Source: CAIWHR01 sp963788185
Lineage (GTDB): Bacteria; Pseudomonadota; Gammaproteobacteria; Burkholderiales; Casimicrobiaceae
Length of the DNA stretch: 64,000 bases
Direction of reading: 5' to 3'
NCBI GenBank assembly: GCA_963788185.1
Contig: CAWBGE010000010.1
Location: 186,001-250,000, forward strand
Shown here: one piece after another, positions 1 through 8,681 of the stretch
Layout of the letters: each line of letters opens with the position of its first letter
Position numbering within the stretch: the first letter of the stretch is position 1
Notes under the pieces: generated by a model
Database searches by the model: none
Told to the model about the DNA's origin: nothing
Seen by the model: only the letters and a program-made list of their open reading frames with translations
Program-made: the position numbers and the translations under genes

Positions 1-1
1 C

Positions 2-667
2 ACGTCGACCGAATGGTGCAGCGTCGCTGCGGGAGGCGAGGGCGCGTGGTTCGTCGAGAACGAGCACGTCGGGCAAGCACACTCCGAGCGCCTGTTGCCC
101 ATGGTGGCCGCGGTGCTGGCCGCGGCGCACTGGGCGCCCGCGGACCTCGACGGCATCGCCTTTGGTGCCGGTCCGGGTTCCTTCACCGGCATCCGTATCG
201 GGTGCGGCGTGGCTCAGGGTCTCGCCCTCGCGCTCGACAAACGCGTGGTGCCGATTCCGACTCTGGAGGCCATGGCCTTTGCAGCGGAACGCGATCACAT
301 CCTGTGCTGCCTCGACGCGAGAATGCGCGAGGTCTACGTCGCCGCGTACAGGCGCGACGGCGAGCGGCTCGCGATACTCATGCCGCCCACGGTGCTCCCG
401 CCCGCCGCCGTCGTCCTCCCTCCGCTGCCGCATGGCGACTGGACGGGTGTCGGTCCGGGATTCGCAGCCTATCCGGAACTGGCTGCGCGATTGCAGCTCG
501 CGGCGCTGCGGCCAGAAATCCTGCCTTCGGCGGTCGCCATTGCCGCGCTTGCGCTGCCGCGGTTCCGGACCGGCGATGCGGTGGCTGCCGCCGACGCATT
601 GCCGCTGTACGTGCGTCACCGCGTCGCGCTGACCGACGTCGAGCGCGCGGCGGGCGCGAGACTTTGA
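2..667 (+). CDS. tsaB: tRNA threonylcarbamoyladenosine biosynthesis protein TsaB (5' end outside window)
   Basis: TsaB is the inactive ASKHA-fold partner of TsaD in the complex that makes t6A at position 37 of ANN-decoding tRNAs. The frame is open from base 2 and already reads TSTEWCSVA before the first in-window ATG at 95, so the true start lies upstream of the window. Visible family features are HSERLLPMV and the GAGPGSFTGIRIG block followed by a Leu/Ala helix. Only roughly the first dozen residues appear to be missing. It ends 15 bp before rimI, the usual tsaB-rimI pairing in proteobacteria. The identification is firm; only the start is unknown. Confidence 0.93.
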   Translation, partial: TSTEWCSVAAGGEGAWFVENEHVGQAHSERLLPMVAAVLAAAHWAPADLDGIAFGAGPGSFTGIRIGCGVAQGLALALDKRVVPIPTLEAMAFAAERDHILCCLDARMREVYVAAYRRDGERLAILMPPTVLPPAAVVLPPLPHGDWTGVGPGFAAYPELAARLQLAALRPEILPSAVAIAALALPRFRTGDAVAAADALPLYVRHRVALTDVERAAGARL

Positions 668-682
668 CCGGCGCCGACTCCG

Positions 683-1204
683 ATGCCCTCGCTCGCCCGT
701 GCGCTGCCCGTGTCCGATGTCCTGTGGCGGCCCCTGGCGGCCGGCGATATCGCCTATGTGGCGGCGCTGGAGGCACAGATCCACGCAGCACCGTGGACGA
801 TCGGCAATTTCCGCGATGCGATCGCCACCGGCTACTCTGCCTGCGTGGGCGAGTACCAGAGCCGCATCGTTGCCTACGGCGTCCTCATGCTGGCCCCCGG
901 CGAGGCACAGGTTCTCAATCTTTCCGTCGTTCCCGATTGGCGCCGGCACGGTTTCGGGCGGGCGTTGCTGCGCCGGTTCGTCGCGGTCGCGGTCGGGCGC
1001 GGCGCCGAGCACATCTTTCTCGAAGTGCGCGCCGGGAACACGGCGGCGATTCGGCTTTACGCGGTCGAAGGATTCCTGCCCGTCGCTCGCCGCACCGCGT
1101 ACTACCCGAGCGCGGGGCCGTCGGCGCCGCGCGAGGATGCACTGGTGATGCGCCTGCCGCTCGGCACCGGCAGCATCGCGGAGGTTGTCGATGACGCACG
1201 ATGA
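683..1204 (+). CDS. rimI: Ribosomal protein bS18-alanine N-acetyltransferase RimI
   Basis: A GNAT-fold acetyltransferase expected to acetylate the N-terminal alanine of ribosomal protein S18 using acetyl-CoA in the cytoplasm. The 173-residue protein has the acetyl-CoA loop RRHGFGRAL (Q/R-x-x-G-x-G/A) near residues 93-101, preceded by the beta-strand LNLSVVPDW and followed by LEVRAGNTAAIRLY, the typical RimI motif-B region. It lies directly after tsaB and overlaps the glycosylase gene by 14 bp, suggesting one transcript. An in-frame ATG at 701 is not needed because the frame is clean from 683, but the exact start is uncertain. Confidence 0.9.
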   Translation: MPSLARALPVSDVLWRPLAAGDIAYVAALEAQIHAAPWTIGNFRDAIATGYSACVGEYQSRIVAYGVLMLAPGEAQVLNLSVVPDWRRHGFGRALLRRFVAVAVGRGAEHIFLEVRAGNTAAIRLYAVEGFLPVARRTAYYPSAGPSAPREDALVMRLPLGTGSIAEVVDDAR

Positions 1205-1949
1205 CGTCTGGCGCGAGTTGGGTCTTTGGCCGCGCTGGGTGCAACGCACCGTCGGCAAGGACGATGTCGCCCCGCCGATTCTGCCGGCTGCGCCCGGGGC
1301 CTCGGCGACCGCTCCGGCAACGGTGCCTGCGGAGCAGGCCGGTCGCGCGATGCGAATCGCGGCGCTGGAGTGGTCGATGTTCGACGCCGACGTCGACGCC
1401 TGCACGGCCTGCGAGCTGTGCCGCACGCGCAGGCGGTCGGTGCCTGGCGTCGGCGATCGCGACGCGGACTGGCTGTTCGTGGGCGAGGCTCCCGGCGCCG
1501 ACGAAGATGCGCAGGGCGAACCCTTCGTCGGGCAGGCGGGACGCCTTCTCGACAACATGCTGGCGGCACTCGGGCTCGCGCGAAACCGCAATGTCTACAT
1601 CGCCAATGTGCTCAAATGCCGGCCGCCGAACAACCGGACACCGGAGCCCGGCGAGGTCGCGGCCTGCCGACCCTACCTCGACCGCCAGATTGCCCTGCTC
1701 CGGCCGCGGCTGATCGTCGCGTTGGGCAAGAGCGCCGCGACTGCGCTGCTCGGGCGCGAAGCGACGATCGCGAGCCTGCGCGGCCGCGTGCACGATTACG
1801 CGGGTACCCCGCTGGTCGTCACCTACCACCCTGCGTATCTGCTGCGCACGCTGCACGACAAGGCGAAGGCGTGGGAGGATCTCGTGCTTGCGCGGCGAAC
1901 GCTGTCCGCGATTCCCGTGGCCGCTCCCGCGCAGGACAGCGCGACCTGA
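1191..1949 (+). CDS. Uracil-DNA glycosylase, family 4 (4Fe-4S)
   Basis: Removes uracil from DNA as the first step of base-excision repair. I place the start at the ATG at 1191 because GCGGAGG lies six bases upstream; a TTG at 1185 is the alternative. In the 252-residue product the four predicted 4Fe-4S cysteines are C74, C77, C143 and C159. The active-site blocks are GEAPGADED-x-GEPFVGQAGRLLD and the C-terminal VTYHPAYLLR histidine motif. A proline/alanine-rich N-terminal stretch (about 25-50) is a variable linker common in betaproteobacterial members. It overlaps rimI by 14 bp and probably belongs to the tsaB-rimI operon. Confidence 0.92.
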   Translation: MTHDDVWRELGLWPRWVQRTVGKDDVAPPILPAAPGASATAPATVPAEQAGRAMRIAALEWSMFDADVDACTACELCRTRRRSVPGVGDRDADWLFVGEAPGADEDAQGEPFVGQAGRLLDNMLAALGLARNRNVYIANVLKCRPPNNRTPEPGEVAACRPYLDRQIALLRPRLIVALGKSAATALLGREATIASLRGRVHDYAGTPLVVTYHPAYLLRTLHDKAKAWEDLVLARRTLSAIPVAAPAQDSAT

Positions 1950-2000
1950 TTCCCCGCCCATCGGCGTTTGGTCGCACAATGGCTTGACTGAGGGTCCGGT

Positions 2001-2030
2001 CGCCCCCATGTTCGAAGCCGGGGGGCGTTT
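2001..2030 (+). terminator. Possible intrinsic terminator after the glycosylase gene
   Basis: CGCCCCC at 2001-2007 pairs with GGGGGCG at 2021-2027 and is followed by TTT. It lies between the glycosylase stop and lemA and would separate the two transcripts. The T-tract is short, so termination strength is uncertain. Confidence 0.4.
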
Positions 2031-2062
2031 GTCGCTGACTTTTCCGATCGTCGGAGGAATTC

Positions 2063-2755
2063 ATGATTCGCAGACTGGCTGGCCTGTTGGCCGTTTTCGC
2101 AATGCTTGCCCTGACCGGTTGTGGCTACAACGATCTCCAGCGCCAGGACGAGGGCATCAAGGCGTCGTGGTCCGAGGTGCTGAACCAGTATCAGCGCCGC
2201 GCGGATCTGGTGCCGAACCTGGTCAGCACCGTCAAGGGTTACGCAGCGCAGGAAGAGAAGGTCCTGGTCGAGGTGACCAACGCCCGGGCGAGCGTGGCGG
2301 GCATCAAGGCGACGCCGGAACTCGTCAACGATCCCGCGGCGTTCCAGAAATTCATCCAGGCGCAGGGCGAACTGCAGGGAGCGCTGTCCCGGCTCCTGGT
2401 CGTTGCCGAGAACTACCCGCAGCTCAAATCGGATGCGCTGTTCCGTGACCTCACCTCGCAGCTCGAAGGCACCGAGAACCGCATCACCGTCGCCCGCAAT
2501 CGCTATATCAAGACCGTGCAGGAGTACAACACGACGGTGCGGAGCTTCCCGACCAACCTGACGGCGATGGTCTTCAAGATGGACGTGAAGCCCAACTTCG
2601 CGGTCGAGAACGAAGCCGCGATCAGCACGGTGCCGAAGGTCGACTTCAACAAGGCACCGGCAACCGCGCCCGCAACCAGGTCCGACGCCGGTGCGGCGCC
2701 GAAGGCGGCCGCGGTGCCCGACGCCGCGTCGGAACTCCTCAAGAAGGGCTACTGA
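2063..2755 (+). CDS. lemA: LemA family lipoprotein
   Basis: A LemA-fold protein (230 residues) of unknown biochemical role, typically membrane anchored with a helical-bundle body. GGAGG stands six bases before the ATG. The N-terminus is a lipoprotein signal, a hydrophobic stretch ending in the lipobox LTGC with C20 as the predicted lipidated residue. The family core follows: N-Q-Y-Q-R-R-A-D-L-V-P-N-L about residues 47-59, then A-R-x-x-V and NRYIKTVQEYN. It sits directly before two TPM-domain genes, the common LemA-TPM gene pairing; the three probably form one operon and may act together at the envelope. Confidence 0.92.
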   Translation: MIRRLAGLLAVFAMLALTGCGYNDLQRQDEGIKASWSEVLNQYQRRADLVPNLVSTVKGYAAQEEKVLVEVTNARASVAGIKATPELVNDPAAFQKFIQAQGELQGALSRLLVVAENYPQLKSDALFRDLTSQLEGTENRITVARNRYIKTVQEYNTTVRSFPTNLTAMVFKMDVKPNFAVENEAAISTVPKVDFNKAPATAPATRSDAGAAPKAAAVPDAASELLKKGY

Positions 2756-2784
2756 TCGTCGACGGAGCGATCGCAGTCGCGGCG

Positions 2785-3759
2785 ATGCGGCCCTCAGATG
2801 CGCGCGTTCCAGTCCGGATGCGACGGCGAGCGGCAGCGGTGATCGCGCTGGGCCGCTGGTGTGCAGCGGTGCTGGTCGCGCTGTGGTTGCCGGTGGCGCC
2901 GGCGCTCGCGTGGGAAGCGGGGACCGACGGCCTGATGCCCGTGCCGCCGCTGGCGGCGCGGGTGACCGATCTCACGCAGACGTTCACGGCGGCAGAGACG
3001 CAGGCGCTCGACGCCAAGCTCGCGGACTGGGAGTCCCGTACCGCCAACCAGCTCGTGGTGCTGATGGTGCCGACGACGCAGCCCGAACCCATCGAGGCGT
3101 ATTCGATCCGTGTTGCCGAGACCTGGAAGATCGGCCGCAAAGGCAACGACAACGGTGTCGTGCTGCTGGTCGCCAAGAACGACAGGAAGATGCGCATCGA
3201 AGTCGGCTACGGACTCGAAGGAACGCTGACCGACGTCACCGCGCGGCGCATCATCGCCGAGAACATCGCGCCGTCGCTGCGCGACGGACGCTTCGCTGCG
3301 GGCATCAACGCCGGCGTCGATCGCATCATCAGCGTCGTCGCCGAGGGCAAGCCGCTGCCGGCGCCGCAGAAGAAGCCGGCGGCGCGCGGCAGCGGGTTCG
3401 ATTTCAACTTCGAAACGCTGTTGATCGTGGTGTTCTTCGTCGTGCCGCTGATCGGCAGCGTGCTGCGCCGGATCTTCGGCAAGCTGCTCGGATCGACGAT
3501 CGGGGCCGGCATCGTCGGTACGGTCGCGTGGATCGTGGCCGGGAGCCTCGTGATCGCCGGCATAGCCGCGTTCATCGGGCTGGTGATCATGCTCTTCGCA
3601 GGCAGCGGCTCGGCGCTTTCCGGCCGGCGTGGCGGCGGAGTCTGGTTTCCATCCGGAGGGGGAGGCGGATGGAGCGGCGGGGGAGGTGGCGGAGGCGGAG
3701 GCGGATTCTCCGGCGGCGGCGGCAGCTTCGGCGGCGGTGGTGCGTCGGGCGGCTGGTAA
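2785..3759 (+). CDS. TPM domain protein (YgcG family) with Gly-rich C-terminus
   Basis: An exported membrane-anchored protein with a TPM (Psb32/YgcG) domain. A signal-like hydrophobic stretch lies at about residues 20-45 (WCAAVLVALWLPVAPALA), so the ATG at 2818 is an alternative start. The TPM domain covers about 50-190, with TQTFTAAETQALDAKL, the DNGVVLLVAKNDRKMRIEVGYGLEG block and the AGINAGVDRII helix. Two hydrophobic segments at about 210-275 precede a tail almost entirely of Gly, Ser and Phe (about 285-324), typical of this family. It follows lemA and is 23 bp upstream of a second TPM gene. Confidence 0.88.
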   Translation: MRPSDARVPVRMRRRAAAVIALGRWCAAVLVALWLPVAPALAWEAGTDGLMPVPPLAARVTDLTQTFTAAETQALDAKLADWESRTANQLVVLMVPTTQPEPIEAYSIRVAETWKIGRKGNDNGVVLLVAKNDRKMRIEVGYGLEGTLTDVTARRIIAENIAPSLRDGRFAAGINAGVDRIISVVAEGKPLPAPQKKPAARGSGFDFNFETLLIVVFFVVPLIGSVLRRIFGKLLGSTIGAGIVGTVAWIVAGSLVIAGIAAFIGLVIMLFAGSGSALSGRRGGGVWFPSGGGGGWSGGGGGGGGGGFSGGGGSFGGGGASGGW

Positions 3760-3782
3760 CGAACGGTACCGGAAAGAACACC

Positions 3783-4292
3783 ATGCCCTGGCGAAAGCCG
3801 TACCGATTCTGGCGTCATATCGCGACCGATCACGGCAGCGCCAGGCGCGCGTTCAGCCCGATCGCGCTCGAGCGGCTCGAGGCTTTGATCGCCGCGGGCG
3901 AGACTGTCCATCGCGGTCAGGTCTGCCTGGCGATCGAACCCGCGCTGCCGCTCGCCCGGGTGCTGAAGGGGCTGGCACCCCGGGAACGCGCGCTGGAGGT
4001 GTTCGGTCAGTCGCGCGTCTGGGACACCGAGGAAAACTGCGGCGTCCTCGTCTATCTGCTGCTGGCCGATCGCGACGTCGAGATCGTCGCCGATCGCGGC
4101 ATTCATGCACGCGTCGGTGGCGCTGCCTGGGAAGCGATCTGCAGGTCGATGGAGGCGGCATTCGGCGAGGGTCGTTTTGCCGAAGGTGCCGAGGCCGGCA
4201 TCAACGCCATCAATGCGCTGCTCGCCGCGCACTATCCGCACGACGGCCGCGCGCGCGGCAACGAAATTCCGAATCGTCCCGTCGTGCTCTGA
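3783..4292 (+). CDS. Second TPM domain protein, short
   Basis: A 169-residue protein starting at ATG 3783. It carries a TPM-like domain (ERLEALIAAGETVHRGQ, then ENCGVLVYLLLADRDVEIVADRGIHARVG, then EGINAINALLAAHYP near the end) but has no signal peptide and no Gly-rich tail. Such short companions are regularly found after the LemA/TPM pair in betaproteobacteria. It is 23 bp downstream of the previous gene and probably cotranscribed. Function is unknown; membrane association through the larger TPM protein is inference. Confidence 0.85.
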   Translation: MPWRKPYRFWRHIATDHGSARRAFSPIALERLEALIAAGETVHRGQVCLAIEPALPLARVLKGLAPRERALEVFGQSRVWDTEENCGVLVYLLLADRDVEIVADRGIHARVGGAAWEAICRSMEAAFGEGRFAEGAEAGINAINALLAAHYPHDGRARGNEIPNRPVVL

Positions 4293-4308
4293 CCGCCGCC
4301 GACGGGCG

Positions 4309-5586
4309 TCAGCGGCCGTGCCCGCCGGGTTTCTCCACTCCGATGAGATGCAGCGAATCGCCCTGCGCCTGGTTCAGGCGATGGCGAAGCATCACCAGCG
4401 CCATCGTGCCCGCGACAAAGAGGCCGAACATGACGATGGCGTGGTTGACGGAGAACCCCTGACGCACCATCAGCGTGTACAGGCCCACCATCATCAGAAT
4501 CCCGATGTTCTCGTTGAAATTCTGGACCGCGATCGAGTGACCGGCGCCCATCAGCACGTGTCCGCGGTGCTGCAGCAGGGCGTTCATGGGCACGACGAAG
4601 AATCCGGCGCAGGCGCCCACCGCCACCATCAGCACCATCGCGACGTGCATCGAGTCCACGAAGATCATCGCCATGACGATGACGCCCATGGCGATCCCGA
4701 TCGGCAGGACCTTGACCGAACCGCGCAGGGTGATGACCTTCGCCGCGACGACCGCCCCGAGCGCGATTCCGACGGCCACCACGCCCTGAAGCATCGAGGC
4801 CTGCGAAAGCGTGAGGCCGAGCGCTTTGCCTGCCCAGTCGATCACCATGAATTGCAGAGTCGCCCCTGCGCCCCAGAACAGCGTGGTCGTGGCGAGCGAG
4901 ATCTGACCCAGCCGATCGCGCCAGAGCAGCGAATTGCAGTGCAGAAACTCGCGAATGAGCGCCAGCGGATTGCGGTTGACCATGCGGTGATCGACGCCGG
5001 TGTCGGGGATGAACCAGTTGAACAGCGCGGCGATGACGTAGAAAACAATGATCGTGGCGATCGCGGCTTCGGGCGGCGTTTCGATGCCGGTGTCGAATTG
5101 CGGCAGGTCGTAGCCAAGCAGGACGGTGGAAACCTTGCTGCTGATCAACGCGCCGCCCATGAGGACGCCGAGGATGATCGAGCCGACCGTGGTGCCCTCG
5201 ATCCAGCCGTTGGCGATCACCAGCTGCTGCGGCGGAAGGAGTTCGGTCAGGATGCCGTACTTGGCGGGCGAGTACGCGGCGGCGCCGAAACCGACGACTG
5301 CATAGGCGGCAAGGGGATGCAGCGCCACCAGCATCAGGACGCAGCCGGCCACCTTGACGCCATTGGTGATCAGCATCACGCGGCCCTTGGGCATCGAGTC
5401 GGCGAAGGCGCCGACGAGCGGGGCAAGCGCGACATACGAAAGGACGAACGACATCTTCAGCGATGGCGTCATCCACGACGGCTCGTGCAGGTCACGCAGC
5501 AGGGCGATGGCGGCGATCAGCAGCGCATTGTCGGCGAGCGACGAAAAGAACTGCGCCGCCATGATGGTGTAGAAGCCGGACTTCAT
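4309..5586 (-). CDS. lplT: Lysophospholipid transporter LplT (MFS)
   Basis: A 425-residue major-facilitator protein expected to flip lysophospholipids across the inner membrane for re-acylation. The N-terminus FYTIMAAQFFSSLADNALLIAA and the loop AAYSPAKYGILTELLPP are characteristic of LplT. About twelve hydrophobic segments are visible, with the MFS loop GAFADSMPKGR between TM2 and TM3. Many LplT genes sit next to or are fused with an acyltransferase (Aas); here the neighbour is alr, transcribed divergently, an arrangement common in betaproteobacteria. It is convergent with the TPM genes, with 16 bp between stops. Confidence 0.92.
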   Translation of the reverse strand: MKSGFYTIMAAQFFSSLADNALLIAAIALLRDLHEPSWMTPSLKMSFVLSYVALAPLVGAFADSMPKGRVMLITNGVKVAGCVLMLVALHPLAAYAVVGFGAAAYSPAKYGILTELLPPQQLVIANGWIEGTTVGSIILGVLMGGALISSKVSTVLLGYDLPQFDTGIETPPEAAIATIIVFYVIAALFNWFIPDTGVDHRMVNRNPLALIREFLHCNSLLWRDRLGQISLATTTLFWGAGATLQFMVIDWAGKALGLTLSQASMLQGVVAVGIALGAVVAAKVITLRGSVKVLPIGIAMGVIVMAMIFVDSMHVAMVLMVAVGACAGFFVVPMNALLQHRGHVLMGAGHSIAVQNFNENIGILMMVGLYTLMVRQGFSVNHAIVMFGLFVAGTMALVMLRHRLNQAQGDSLHLIGVEKPGGHGR

Positions 5587-5637
5587 CGTCCTCCGCGATC
5601 TGCAGGCACGTTACCCGGGCGCGCGATGGTCATTGGG

Positions 5638-5643
5638 TATAAT
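5638..5643 (+). promoter_or_regulatory. Possible -10 element for alr
   Basis: A perfect TATAAT lies in the divergent lplT/alr interval, about 130 bp before alr. I see no good -35 hexamer at standard spacing, so support is weak. Confidence 0.3.
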
Positions 5644-5775
5644 TTGAGCGCATCCGTCGTTGCCCCGCGCTTTATACCACGATCGCCCGAGGCGCCCAAC
5701 CTGCACCAGGCTCCGCAGCGCCTGTTTGAGCCGTGATATTTCCCGCCGGCCATTGGACATTCCCCCGCGCGCACC

Positions 5776-6870
5776 ATGTCCCGACCGATTCTTGCCCAGA
5801 TCAACCTGACCGCACTGCAGTCCAACGTCGCGGTGGTGCGTGCGCGCGCGCCGGGCGCGCAGGTGCTCGCCGTCGTCAAGGCGAATGCGTACGGTCACGG
5901 CTTGCAGAGGGTCTTGCCGGCGCTCGACGGCGCCGACGGGCTGGCGTTGCTCGAACTCGACGCGGCCGTTCAGTTGCGCGCTGCGCACTACACGCGGCGC
6001 ATCCTCCTGCTCGAGGGATTTTTCGATCCGCGGGAGTTACCGGAGTTGTCCGCCCGCCGATTGGCGACCGTCGTGCACGACGACGACCAGGTGCGCATGC
6101 TGGAGTCGGCGCAGCTTGCGCGGCCGCTCGAAGTGTTCGTCAAGGTCAATACCGGGATGAACCGGTTGGGTGTCCGCCCTGCCGGCTTGCGGACGCTGGT
6201 CGAGCGCCTGACGCACTGCGATTCGGTCGCCGTAATCCGGCTGATGACGCACTTCGCGCGTTCCGACGAGGACGACGGGATCAAGGATCAGCTCGCCGCA
6301 TTCGACTCCGCGTGCAAGGGGCTGCCGTATCCGCGCTCGCTCGCCAATTCTGCCGGCGTGGTCCGCTACGCCGAGGTCGGGGGCGATATCGTCCGCCCGG
6401 GCATCATGCTCTACGGCGCGACACCCTTTGCGTGGACCAGCGCCGAGGCGATCGGCGTCGTGCCGGTGATGACGCTCCGCTCCGAGATCATCGCCGTGCA
6501 GGACCTGAAGGCGGGCGAGGCGGTCGGGTACGGGGGCAGCTATGTCGCGGGTCACGCGCACCGGCTGGGCGTGGTCGCCTGCGGCTACGCCGACGGCTAC
6601 CCGCGCCACGCGCCCCACGGCACGCCGGTGCTGGCCTGCGGCAAACGGGTCGCGATGGCGGGTCGCGTGTCCATGGACATGCTGACCGTCGACCTCACCG
6701 GTGTGCCCGAGGCACGGGTCGGCAGTCCCGTCGTGCTCTGGGGCGAAGGCCTGCCGGTGGACGAGGTTGCGGGCGCCTCCGGCACCGTCGGCTACGAGCT
6801 CCTGTGCGCAGTTGCGCCGCGCGTTCCTTTCGTGGTTTCCAGGGTCGGCAGGATCGACCTCGAGCTGTAG
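5776..6870 (+). CDS. alr: Alanine racemase
   Basis: A PLP enzyme interconverting L- and D-alanine to supply D-Ala for peptidoglycan. The 364-residue product begins with SRPILAQINLTALQSN and has the PLP lysine K35 in VVKANAYGHG. The second catalytic base is the tyrosine at about residue 252 in VGYGGSYVAG, and MAGRVSMDMLTVDLT marks the C-terminal beta domain. Length is normal for the family. It is transcribed away from lplT and lies 25 bp upstream of hldD, so the two are probably cotranscribed. Confidence 0.95.
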   Translation: MSRPILAQINLTALQSNVAVVRARAPGAQVLAVVKANAYGHGLQRVLPALDGADGLALLELDAAVQLRAAHYTRRILLLEGFFDPRELPELSARRLATVVHDDDQVRMLESAQLARPLEVFVKVNTGMNRLGVRPAGLRTLVERLTHCDSVAVIRLMTHFARSDEDDGIKDQLAAFDSACKGLPYPRSLANSAGVVRYAEVGGDIVRPGIMLYGATPFAWTSAEAIGVVPVMTLRSEIIAVQDLKAGEAVGYGGSYVAGHAHRLGVVACGYADGYPRHAPHGTPVLACGKRVAMAGRVSMDMLTVDLTGVPEARVGSPVVLWGEGLPVDEVAGASGTVGYELLCAVAPRVPFVVSRVGRIDLEL

Positions 6871-6895
6871 TCGCTTTCAACCTGAGGTACGCATC

Positions 6896-7894
6896 GTGTA
6901 CATCGTCGTCACCGGCGCCGCCGGATTCATCGGCTCCAATCTCGTCCGTGCCCTGAATGCCCGCGGCGAGACGCGCATCCTCGCGGTCGACCACCTCACC
7001 CGGGCCGACAAGTTCCGCAACCTTGTCGACGGCGAAGTCGCCGACTTCCTCGACAAGCAGGAATTCCTCGATCGTCTGGCGGACGGCGATCTCGACGACG
7101 ACGTCGCGGCAGTGCTGCATCAGGGCGCGTGTTCCGACACCATGGAAGCCGACGGCCGCTACATGATGCGCAACAACTACCGCTACTCGGTCACGCTCCT
7201 CAACTGGTGCCAGGACAACGACGTCCCGTTCCTCTACGCCTCGAGCGCGGCGGTCTATGGCGGCGGCAGCGTATTCCGGGAGGAACGCCAGCACGAGTCG
7301 CCGCTCAACGTCTACGGCTACTCGAAATTCCTGTTCGATCAGTACGTGCGTAATCTGCTGCCGGAACACACGTCGCAGGTGGCGGGCTTCCGTTACTTCA
7401 ATGTCTACGGCCCGCGCGAGCAGCACAAGGGGCGGATGGCGTCCGTGGCCTGGCACTTCTTCAACCAGTATCGGGCCGAAGGCCGGGTCAAGCTGTTCGA
7501 GGGCACCGGTGGCTACGGCAACGGCGAGCAGCGTCGCGATTTCGTCTCGATCGACGACGTCGTCAAGGTCAATCTCGACTTCCTCGACCATCCGGAGCGC
7601 TCCGGGATCTTCAATCTCGGCAGCGGCAGGGCATCGACCTACAACCAGATGGCGGTAGCGACGGTGAACGCCTGTCGCGTGCAGGACGACGGCGCGCCCT
7701 TGTCGCTGGACGAACTGGTCGCCGCGGGAACGATCGGGTACGTGCCTTTCCCTTCGGCGCTTGCCGGCAAGTACCAGAGTTTCACCGAGGCCGATCTCTC
7801 GCGTTTGCGCGCGGCGGGCTATCGCGAACCCATGCTCACAGTGGACGAGGGTGTCGGTCGCTACGTGCGATGGCTTGCGGCGCGCGTCGACTGA
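6896..7894 (+). CDS. hldD: ADP-L-glycero-D-manno-heptose-6-epimerase
   Basis: Converts ADP-D-glycero- to ADP-L-glycero-D-manno-heptose, the last step in making the LPS inner-core heptose donor. I use the GTG at 6896 because the protein must begin immediately before VYIVVTGAAGFIGSN, the NAD(P)-binding GxxGxxG motif; the frame upstream runs through alr and is not homologous. The short-chain dehydrogenase dyad is Y140 and K144 in YGYSK, with SSAAVYGGG before it. The 332-residue length is normal. Together with the Bam and Lpl genes it shows a heptose-containing outer membrane. Confidence 0.94.
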   Translation: MYIVVTGAAGFIGSNLVRALNARGETRILAVDHLTRADKFRNLVDGEVADFLDKQEFLDRLADGDLDDDVAAVLHQGACSDTMEADGRYMMRNNYRYSVTLLNWCQDNDVPFLYASSAAVYGGGSVFREERQHESPLNVYGYSKFLFDQYVRNLLPEHTSQVAGFRYFNVYGPREQHKGRMASVAWHFFNQYRAEGRVKLFEGTGGYGNGEQRRDFVSIDDVVKVNLDFLDHPERSGIFNLGSGRASTYNQMAVATVNACRVQDDGAPLSLDELVAAGTIGYVPFPSALAGKYQSFTEADLSRLRAAGYREPMLTVDEGVGRYVRWLAARVD

Positions 7895-8137
7895 GCCTGT
7901 CTCGGATCCCGCACCCGCCGATCCTGCCGGCATTCGGCGATGCACTCGGGCGAACCTTGAAGTGATTTTGCGCGCTGGCCTCGGCCCTGCCTGTCGGACC
8001 GCAGGCGCCGACCGTTCGGCCTAGGTGCTCCGGTCGATGGCGCGTCGGTCTGTGCCTCCCTATCCTCGATCCTGCCTTCCGAACGTCGCGCGCCGCGCGC
8101 CGGGGTGGAAGGAGCCGGAACCGGCATGGAGGCCGTC

Positions 8138-8509
8138 ATGAAAAAACTTTTGGTCGCATTGCTGTTCGCACTGTCGTCGGGCGCGGCGTGGGGCGTCGTC
8201 AATCTCAATACCGCCACCAAGGAGGAACTGATTGCCCTGCAGGGCATCGGGCCTGCCAAGGCGCAGGCGATACTCGACTACCGTGCCGCGCATGGGCCGT
8301 TCAAATCGGTCGAGCAACTGAAGGACGTGAAGGGCATTGGTGCCAAGAATTTCGAGAAACTGAAACCCGAGCTTTCGGTGGCAGGGCCCATTGCCAAGGG
8401 TGGTGCGGCACCTGCAAACGCCGACGCCGCGACGCGCGGGACCAAGGGCGACATCGCGGCCGCATCGGCGGCGAAGCGCGATCCGGCGCCGGTGCGGACC
8501 AAGCCCTGA
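8138..8509 (+). CDS. ComEA-like helix-hairpin-helix DNA-binding protein (short paralogue)
   Basis: An exported DNA-binding protein related to ComEA, the periplasmic receptor for transforming DNA. I choose the ATG at 8138 because GGAGG lies five bases before it and MKKLLVALLFALSS then forms a clean signal peptide; starts at 8105 and 8126 are possible. After cleavage around GAAWG the VNLNTATKEELIALQGIGPAKAQ region gives tandem helix-hairpin-helix motifs to about residue 85. A short Ala-rich tail follows (123 residues in all). A longer paralogue lies 172 bp downstream, so the pair arose by duplication. Confidence 0.85.
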   Translation: MKKLLVALLFALSSGAAWGVVNLNTATKEELIALQGIGPAKAQAILDYRAAHGPFKSVEQLKDVKGIGAKNFEKLKPELSVAGPIAKGGAAPANADAATRGTKGDIAAASAAKRDPAPVRTKP

Positions 8510-8681
8510 CGGCATCCCGGGGCCGTTTTCGGGCGGGGCGGGCGCCACGTCGATCCTTGATCGGCGGCAAAGTGGGATGTGTGGTCAACGGGTAGCATCG
8601 CTCGGGCGTTCTGCGGCCATGCCAGTTGGATTTTCGGCATCGGTGCGGCGCGCCCCGCTCAAAACTAACCGGAGACACCCC

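Noticed and set aside
4105..5736. 543-residue plus-strand frame opposite lplT
   Set aside because: His/Asp/Arg-rich antisense shadow typical of GC-rich genes; lplT on the minus strand has clear family motifs and membrane helices.
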